Of a DNA stretch of 63,107 nucleotides, positions 58,798 through 63,107 are shown one piece after another. The notes beneath the pieces are model-generated. The model was not told the origin of the DNA. It saw nothing but the letters and a program-made list of their open reading frames with translations, and did not search any database. The first letter of the stretch is position 1; every line of letters begins with the position of its first letter. The position numbers were made by a program, and so were the translations under genes. The DNA comes from an uncultured Clostridia bacterium (lineage in GTDB: Bacteria > Bacillota > Clostridia > Oscillospirales > Acutalibacteraceae): contig CAMHQC010000011.1 of assembly GCA_946187325.1 (NCBI GenBank), positions 1 through 63,107 of the forward strand. The letters run 5' to 3'.

Positions 58798-59308
58798 AAA
58801 TTCTGATTTACAGCATTAATCTATACTAAGGAGAGGATTTAAATGACACACGAAGAAAAAGCGTTATCCTATTTCAAAGATAAATTTCATTGCTCACAGT
58901 CTGTTCTTGCCGCATATGCCGACGAGCTCGGATTAACGGAAGAACAAGCGTTGAAAATCGCCGCCTGCTTTAACGCAGGAATGAGAAAAGGCGAGGTGTG
59001 CGGAGCTTGTTCGGGAGCGTTAATGGTGCTCGGAATGATGTACGGTCAAGCCGATAAAGACGATCTCGACAGTCGAAACAAAACCAATCAGATGACTAAC
59101 CGTTTTCTGGATCGCTTTAAGGAACTTAACGGAACATATATCTGCAATGAGATACTCGGCTGTGATATTACCACGCAGGAAGGCGTTGAATACGCAATAA
59201 AGCACGAATTATTCACCACGACCTGTAGAGATATGGTAGCGCTTGCCGTTCAGGTTCTGGAGGAAATCATTGAATGAAAATGATATAATAATCAAAAGAA
59301 AAATCGGA
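58798..59308 (+). repeat. About 510-bp direct repeat, copy 1
   Basis: This segment is nearly identical to 61687-62197 (offset 2889 bases). It contains the leader, the whole C_GCAxxG_C_C gene and the 3' flank. Differences cluster near 59180-59200 (GAAGGCGTTGAATACGCAAT against GAGGGAGTAGAATACGCTGT) and at single bases near the end. Confidence 0.9.
58843..59277 (+). CDS. C_GCAxxG_C_C family protein, copy 1
   Basis: The 144-residue soluble protein carries the family's ordered cysteines: FHCSQSVL, ACFNAGMRKGEVCGACSGALMVLGMMYG, YICNEILGCD and TTCRDMVALAVQVL. The spacing matches the C_GCAxxG_C_C (redox-type) family, whose biochemical role is not established. One extra Cys appears at GEVCGACSGA. The gene has its own GGAGAGG site. 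An almost identical copy lies 2.9 kb further on. Confidence 0.88.
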   Translation: MTHEEKALSYFKDKFHCSQSVLAAYADELGLTEEQALKIAACFNAGMRKGEVCGACSGALMVLGMMYGQADKDDLDSRNKTNQMTNRFLDRFKELNGTYICNEILGCDITTQEGVEYAIKHELFTTTCRDMVALAVQVLEEIIE

Positions 59309-59341
59309 GTTTGTCGCGATGATGGGGAGGTAAATTATATT

Positions 59342-59377
59342 ATGAATGCAGTTGAAGAAATACGATGTCAGATATGA
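59342..59377 (+). pseudogene. Truncated gene start (11 codons)
   Basis: GGGGAGG with good spacing precedes ATG 59342, but the frame ends after MNAVEEIRCQI. A complete leader (TGATATAATAATCAA, AAATCGGAGTTTG) stands before it. This looks like the head of a gene whose body was deleted, leaving promoter, ribosome binding site and a few codons. Confidence 0.4.
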
Positions 59378-59390
59378 TATATGAATCTGC

Positions 59391-59432
59391 CGCTGTGATC
59401 CTGCCACTTACCGCTGTAATTCTGCCTCTTAC
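59391..59432 (+). repeat. Tandem 21-bp repeat, two units
   Basis: Two units (59391-59411 and 59412-59432) share the pattern CGCTGT-AT-CTGCC-CTTAC with three differences. They sit between the truncated gene start and the next membrane protein gene. The stretch 59278-59506 has no other feature. Confidence 0.55.
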
Positions 59433-59506
59433 CTGATATGATGAGACAAGATACTCCGAATTTGTTATTATATGTACAGTAAATGACAAACACGGAGGGT
59501 TTTATC

Positions 59507-60100
59507 ATGAAAAGAGAAAAGAAAAGTACAGGATACCTTGAATTCAACAACAAGCGTGCGTGCGGCTTATGGCTTCTCCTTGTCGGCGCGGTGCTGGGTA
59601 TATCGCTTATCTTCGGAGGAAAGTTTACGGTCAATCCTATAATATTTCTTACGGGGTACTATATCAGCTTCTACGTCGCAAACATAAACAGAAAGATAAG
59701 ATTGAAGCTGTCGGACGGACCCGCAAGTCCGTTTCAGATCAGAATGATATATTTAAGCATAGGGCTTCTCTTTATACTGATGTTTCTGATCGCGGGACCG
59801 TTCATTCCGAATTGGGACTGGAAAATGATCTGGCTCGGCGTAAGCCTTGCGACGGGAATACATTTTATTCCTTTTTATTTCGTACATGGCAAGTCGATGC
59901 TCGTGCTCGGAACGGCGTGCATTATAATAACGGCAAGCGGATATATTTTCGCATCGGTCCCGGTCGCATTATTTCTTGCGGCAGACAGCCTTATAAAGAT
60001 CGGTTTCGGGATATGGATGCTTTTCTTCGCAAGGCCGACAAAAGCCTTTATCAGTGCGCCGAAAACAGAGACCAATATAAGTTGTGAAGCTCGACAGTAA
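59507..60100 (+). CDS. Six-helix membrane protein of unknown function
   Basis: The 197-residue protein has about six hydrophobic helices (about 20-40, 42-62, 82-103, 110-130, 133-152 and 155-176) and a basic N-terminus (MKREKKSTGYLEFNNKRACG). The start is ATG 59507 with CGGAGGG upstream; an earlier ATG at 59483 has no site. I do not recognise the family with confidence, though it resembles uncharacterised DUF membrane proteins of Clostridia. No catalytic motif is visible. A long frame overlaps in another phase but shows no protein-like features. Confidence 0.65.
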   Translation: MKREKKSTGYLEFNNKRACGLWLLLVGAVLGISLIFGGKFTVNPIIFLTGYYISFYVANINRKIRLKLSDGPASPFQIRMIYLSIGLLFILMFLIAGPFIPNWDWKMIWLGVSLATGIHFIPFYFVHGKSMLVLGTACIIITASGYIFASVPVALFLAADSLIKIGFGIWMLFFARPTKAFISAPKTETNISCEARQ

Positions 60101-60252
60101 CAGAAAGCACATGGATTCATTCGTGTCAGGCTTCGCGGAAATAATTATGGTACATTTTTATGGATACTTTGGGTAATGACAGCAGGGATTCAAGTAAGCT
60201 GTCCGGATAACAAAGAGCGGGGGAACCCTGAGAATGATCTGGAGGACGAGAA

Positions 60253-60696
60253 ATGCGGGTCGATATGAATATCTCTGAAAGTATAAAAGAACCGTATGCG
60301 GTAATAAACAGTGACGAGCTGACACCGGAGATCGCTGCGCTTGCGCGGGAGATAGCCGCGTTCGGAAACGGCAGAAATGTGATAGTAGGTAACCTTGACG
60401 AGCGTATGGTCATTATAGAACCTGAGAAAATCGTACTGATAAGGGTCGAAAGTGAGAAGGTCTATGTTGTTACGGAAGATGAGACCTATCGCGTCGGAAA
60501 GAGAATGTATGAGCTTCTTGAGGTGCTCGGTAAGGAATTTATGCAGGTATCGAAGTCGGCTGCGATCAACCTCAGTTATCTTGAAAGTGTCGAGCCTTCC
60601 TTCAATGGCATAATGCTGCTTCATATGAAGAGCGGAGAGAAGGAATACATATCGCGTAAATATGTACCCGGACTCAGAAAATATCTGGGAATATGA
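60253..60696 (+). CDS. LytTR-only transcriptional regulator
   Basis: The 147-residue protein lacks a receiver domain. Its C-terminal about 95 residues form a LytTR DNA-binding domain: IIEPEKIVLIRVESEKVYVVTEDETYRV, LLEVLGKEFMQVSKSAAINLSYLESVEP and YISRKYVPGLRKYLGI. The N-terminal about 50 residues are a short helical extension. Such proteins are regularly coded with a DUF3021 membrane protein, as here, and usually control their own operon or a nearby transporter. The start is ATG 60253 with GGAGG upstream. The gap 60101-60252 holds no clear promoter. Confidence 0.88.
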   Translation: MRVDMNISESIKEPYAVINSDELTPEIAALAREIAAFGNGRNVIVGNLDERMVIIEPEKIVLIRVESEKVYVVTEDETYRVGKRMYELLEVLGKEFMQVSKSAAINLSYLESVEPSFNGIMLLHMKSGEKEYISRKYVPGLRKYLGI

Positions 60697-60712
60697 TGAG
60701 GAGGACAGGACT

Positions 60713-61144
60713 ATGAAAATATTTAAGCAAATAGTTCACAGAGCGTTGATAAGTATTGCGATGAGCTTTGCAATATTCATAATTATCGGTATTGTATTCG
60801 ATATTAAGGACGGCGGGGATTTCACACTTACAGGCTATGGGTTTACTAAGATGGCTCTTGCCTGTCTTATAACGGGGCTCGGATTCGGAGTACCGACAAT
60901 ACTTTATAATTCCGAAAAGTTCTCACCGATCATAGCCTCATTCATACATCTCGGGATCGGCTTTGCGATATACTTTGCAGCCGCATCGTTCGCAGGATGG
61001 ATTCCGTTTGAAAGGGGACTTGCCGCCTGCCTGATCACGGTTATCGGTGTTATTATAATAGGTCTTATAATATGGTTCTGCTTTATGAAGTATAACAAAA
61101 ATCTGGCGGAGAAGATGAATAAAGCTCTGAATAAAAAAATGTAA
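60713..61144 (+). CDS. DUF3021 membrane protein, LytTR partner
   Basis: The 143-residue protein has four hydrophobic helices (about 12-30, 45-65, 72-95 and 100-122) and a basic tail (KYNKNLAEKMNKALNKKM). This length and topology, and its place 16 bases after a LytTR-only gene, fit DUF3021. Its likely role is to hold or inhibit the LytTR protein at the membrane until a signal releases it (known pattern for similar pairs; inference here). ATG 60713 has GGAGGA upstream. The frame could extend 17 codons into the LytTR gene, but without a site. Confidence 0.82.
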   Translation: MKIFKQIVHRALISIAMSFAIFIIIGIVFDIKDGGDFTLTGYGFTKMALACLITGLGFGVPTILYNSEKFSPIIASFIHLGIGFAIYFAAASFAGWIPFERGLAACLITVIGVIIIGLIIWFCFMKYNKNLAEKMNKALNKKM

Positions 61145-61355
61145 GGCATAAATTATTCATAATAAACGAGCATTTTTTTCTGCTCAGAAATCGTTTCAAT
61201 TCTGTAATCCGTTCAGGGATAAGATACGCTTAAAGGATCAGCGCACCATTCATGTATTCAGCTATTGCGCAAGGCCGTTCTCACTGTTGTAAAAACGTAT
61301 TTCATTGCAATAGTTTCTGCTCAATAAATTGGAATTTGTGAAGGAGAGATGATTC
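61145..61355. other. Gap with short direct repeats, no gene
   Basis: No reading frame with a site is present. TTTCTGCTCA occurs at 61177-61186 and 61314-61323. The end of the gap has AAATTGGAATTTGTGAAGGAGAG, a variant of the leader seen before other genes of this island. Confidence 0.4.
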
Positions 61356-61688
61356 ATGACAGAGGATTTTGGATCGCTAAATCTGAGTACAGACGAAGTG
61401 ACATATACTTATAAAGGCGAAACCTATCGATTGTCTTCTCATCCGTTTGAACCATGTTTGTATTTGTGGAGAGACAATGTATGTGTTTGTACTCTGCATA
61501 ATGCATATAATCCGGAGGATTTGGTAAAAGCATTCACTGCCGGAAAGACAATTACAACAAATTACGCAAAAGATTACGATAAAGAATACGATGAGGTAGG
61601 ATTTTGCAAGGTGTTATCCGCAGCGATTGATAGTAATCGTGATAACATGGATTTCTTTTATGCCGCAAAACTTGCAAAGTCAAGATAA
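61356..61688 (+). CDS. Small hypothetical protein, 110 residues
   Basis: The soluble 110-residue protein starts behind GAAGGAGAG. It is rich in Tyr, Asp and Cys (VTYTYKGETYRLSSHPFEPCLYLW, VCVCTLHNAY) and has no signal peptide or membrane helix. I do not recognise it. It is the last gene before the second C_GCAxxG_C_C copy, 43 bases away, and may share a transcript with it. Confidence 0.6.
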   Translation: MTEDFGSLNLSTDEVTYTYKGETYRLSSHPFEPCLYLWRDNVCVCTLHNAYNPEDLVKAFTAGKTITTNYAKDYDKEYDEVGFCKVLSAAIDSNRDNMDFFYAAKLAKSR

Positions 61689-62197
61689 ATTCTGATTTAC
61701 AGCATTAATCTATACTAAGGAGAGGATTTAAATGACACACGAAGAAAAAGCGTTATCCTATTTCAAAGATAAATTTCATTGCTCACAGTCTGTTCTTGCC
61801 GCATATGCCGACGAGCTCGGATTAACGGAAGAACAAGCGTTGAAAATCGCCGCCTGCTTTAACGCAGGAATGAGAAAAGGCGAGGTGTGCGGAGCTTGTT
61901 CGGGAGCGTTAATGGTGCTCGGAATGATGTACGGTCAAGCCGATAAAGACGATCTCGACAGTCGAAACAAAACCAATCAGATGACTAACCGTTTTCTGGA
62001 TCGCTTTAAGGAACTTAACGGAACATATATCTGCAATGAGATACTCGGCTGTGATATTACCACGCAGGAGGGAGTAGAATACGCTGTAAAGCACGAATTA
62101 TTCACCACGACCTGCAGAGATATGGTAGCGCTTGCCGTTCGGGTTCTTGAGGAAATCATTGAATGAAAATGATATAATAATCAAAAGATAAATCGGA
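61687..62197 (+). repeat. About 510-bp direct repeat, copy 2
   Basis: Near-identical to 58798-59308, including 45 bases of leader and about 30 bases after the stop. The junctions lie within intergenic DNA on both sides, so the copied unit is leader, gene and 3' flank. Confidence 0.9.
61732..62166 (+). CDS. C_GCAxxG_C_C family protein, copy 2
   Basis: The 144-residue protein differs from copy 1 at only two residues (A-V-K-H instead of A-I-K-H near residue 119, and V-R-V-L instead of V-Q-V-L near residue 138). All cysteines are conserved, so both copies should work. Most DNA differences are silent and sit near the 3' end, which suggests either a small gene-conversion patch or some time since duplication. 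Confidence 0.88.
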   Translation: MTHEEKALSYFKDKFHCSQSVLAAYADELGLTEEQALKIAACFNAGMRKGEVCGACSGALMVLGMMYGQADKDDLDSRNKTNQMTNRFLDRFKELNGTYICNEILGCDITTQEGVEYAVKHELFTTTCRDMVALAVRVLEEIIE

Positions 62198-62218
62198 ATA
62201 TATTGAGGTGCAAAAAAT

Positions 62219-63007
62219 ATGATTGATAAACTATTGGAAAAGCTGGCTGGATTTGAGCAGGTCGAGGCGATCGCGCTCGGCGGTTCCCGTTCGGGAGAAA
62301 ACTATGATGAAAAATCCGATTATGATTTATATGTATACGTCACCGCGCCGATCGGGGAAGAAAACAGGCGCGCGTTATTGGCTGACTACTGCAAATATTT
62401 GGAAATCGGAAATCATTACTGGGAATATGAGGATAACTGCGTTCTGAACAACGGGATCGACATTGACATTCTTTACCGCGATCTCAACGAATTCTGCGAC
62501 GGCGTCGCGCGGGTCGTCGAAAGCTTTGAGGCATGCAACGGATACACCACCTGTATGTGGCACAATCTTTTGACCTGTAAGATCATCTGCGATAAGCGCG
62601 GAAGGCTTCAAAGGGCTAAGGACCGCTTTTCAGTTCCTTATCCGGAAGAGCTGCGGAACAACATCATCAAAAGAAATACCGCGCTTTTGTATAACGCCAT
62701 GCCCGCATATTTGTTTCAGCTGAATAAAGCGAATAAAAGAAACGACAGAGTGAGCGTTATTCACAGAACAGCCGCCTTTCTGGAATCGTATTTTGATGTG
62801 ATTTTTGCCTTGAACAAGCGGACACATCCCGGTGAAAAACGCCTGATCGAGCTTTGCGCGCGAAATTGCAGTATCCTTCCCGATCGCTTTGAAGAAAATC
62901 TCAACCGGCTTTTTGATGATATGCTGATACATAATGACAATCTGACCGAAGATTTGAATGATATTGTTTCGGAACTGGAGTCAGTTCTGACACGGGAGGG
63001 CTTTTGA
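62219..63007 (+). CDS. Nucleotidyltransferase with DUF4037-like C-terminal domain
   Basis: The 262-residue protein has a Pol-beta-type nucleotidyltransferase fold at the N-terminus: the glycine motif ALGGSRSG, the metal-binding D-x-D in SDYDLYVYV and a third Asp in GIDIDILYRD. The C-terminal helical half (RNNIIKRNTALLYNAMPAYLFQL, VSVIHRTAAFLESYFDVIFALNKRTHPGEK) fits DUF4037. Relatives include aminoglycoside adenylyltransferase-like enzymes and toxin-antitoxin NTases; the substrate cannot be told. It starts at an ATG behind TTGAGGTGC in a recurring leader, and a terminator follows. Confidence 0.85.
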   Translation: MIDKLLEKLAGFEQVEAIALGGSRSGENYDEKSDYDLYVYVTAPIGEENRRALLADYCKYLEIGNHYWEYEDNCVLNNGIDIDILYRDLNEFCDGVARVVESFEACNGYTTCMWHNLLTCKIICDKRGRLQRAKDRFSVPYPEELRNNIIKRNTALLYNAMPAYLFQLNKANKRNDRVSVIHRTAAFLESYFDVIFALNKRTHPGEKRLIELCARNCSILPDRFEENLNRLFDDMLIHNDNLTEDLNDIVSELESVLTREGF

Positions 63008-63058
63008 TCTTTCGCTCCGCTAGATTTTGATTTATCTCATTTACTATTATAACAATCG

Positions 63059-63084
63059 CAGGCAGCCTTATATGAGGTTGCCTG
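63059..63084 (+). terminator. Terminator after the nucleotidyltransferase gene
   Basis: CAGGCAGCCT (63059-63068) pairs with AGGTTGCCTG (63075-63084) with one G-U pair, followed by six T (63085-63090). The last bases of the window hold nothing else. Confidence 0.85.
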
Positions 63085-63107
63085 TTTTTTATGCCCTGAA
63101 ACGAATC

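Noticed and set aside
59560..60087. Second plus-strand frame overlapping the six-helix membrane protein
   Set aside because: Composition is random-like (many Arg, Gly and Tyr, no helices), it has no ribosome binding site, and the other phase has a clear site and membrane helices.
61177..61323. TTTCTGCTCA direct repeats as insertion-sequence target-site duplications
   Set aside because: There is no transposase and there are no terminal inverted repeats between them. A 10-bp repeat in AT-rich DNA can arise by chance.

Overview
The window looks like a chromosomal segment of a gut-type Clostridia member, most like Ruminococcus or a relative in the Oscillospiraceae. This is inferred from gene content: FtsEX with a secreted M23 hydrolase, a PucR/CdaR-type regulator, greA-lysS, a dockerin-bearing leucine-rich-repeat protein, a secreted serpin, very large secreted proteins, and clear sigma-A promoters with Gram-positive ribosome binding sites. 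I ran no database search, so family names rest on motifs read by eye.

Layout. 0.2-4.6 kb (minus strand): divisome operon ftsE-ftsX-M23 hydrolase and a PucR-family regulator. 5.0-10.6 kb: two COG0523 metallochaperone GTPases (one with a long His-rich segment), a polar amino acid ABC transporter operon and a methyltransferase. 10.7 kb: tRNA-Pro(UGG). 11.3-27.2 kb: a secretome operon encoding a 2892-residue multidomain protein (beta-helix, alpha/beta hydrolase, NlpC/P60- or CHAP-like amidase, CBM-like module, four C39-like modules), a BspA-like LRR protein with a dockerin, two small ORFs, and a 1857-residue relative of the first protein. 27.4-31.5 kb: a LytS-type kinase with an unusual response regulator, then a STAS protein and a SpoIIE-type phosphatase on the other strand.

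31.7-48.0 kb is the most interesting part. Seven co-oriented, closely spaced genes encode two near-duplicate membrane-anchored surface proteins, two beta-helix surface proteins, a 1683-residue relative of the duplicates, a 7-TM protein, and a PrsW-type intramembrane protease with all expected catalytic residues. The first four proteins end in the same layout: S-[IL]-F-S-[EG]-G, then a hydrophobic helix, then a Lys/Arg tail. A dedicated C-terminal signal with a PrsW-like processing enzyme is a testable, possibly undescribed surface-protein system. The promoter region carries an 11-bp-phased direct repeat and is shared with the divergent phosphatase gene.

48.2-54.8 kb: an intact C39-like cytosolic protein with a flavodoxin-fold reductase, a secreted glycerophosphodiesterase, a promoter followed by a string of hairpins (candidate small RNA), a secreted serpin, and a phage-type lysis cassette whose endolysin seems to start at a non-ATG codon. 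55-58 kb: a gene of unknown function, greA and lysS. After lysS the character changes. 58.1-63.0 kb is an accessory island of small single genes (CPBP protease, two near-identical C_GCAxxG_C_C proteins, a LytTR-DUF3021 pair, a nucleotidyltransferase), several preceded by a recurring TGATATAAT leader.

Working model (inference): the centre of the window builds and regulates an elaborate cell-surface and secreted protein layer. The flanks are housekeeping on the left and a recently acquired or amplified island on the right.
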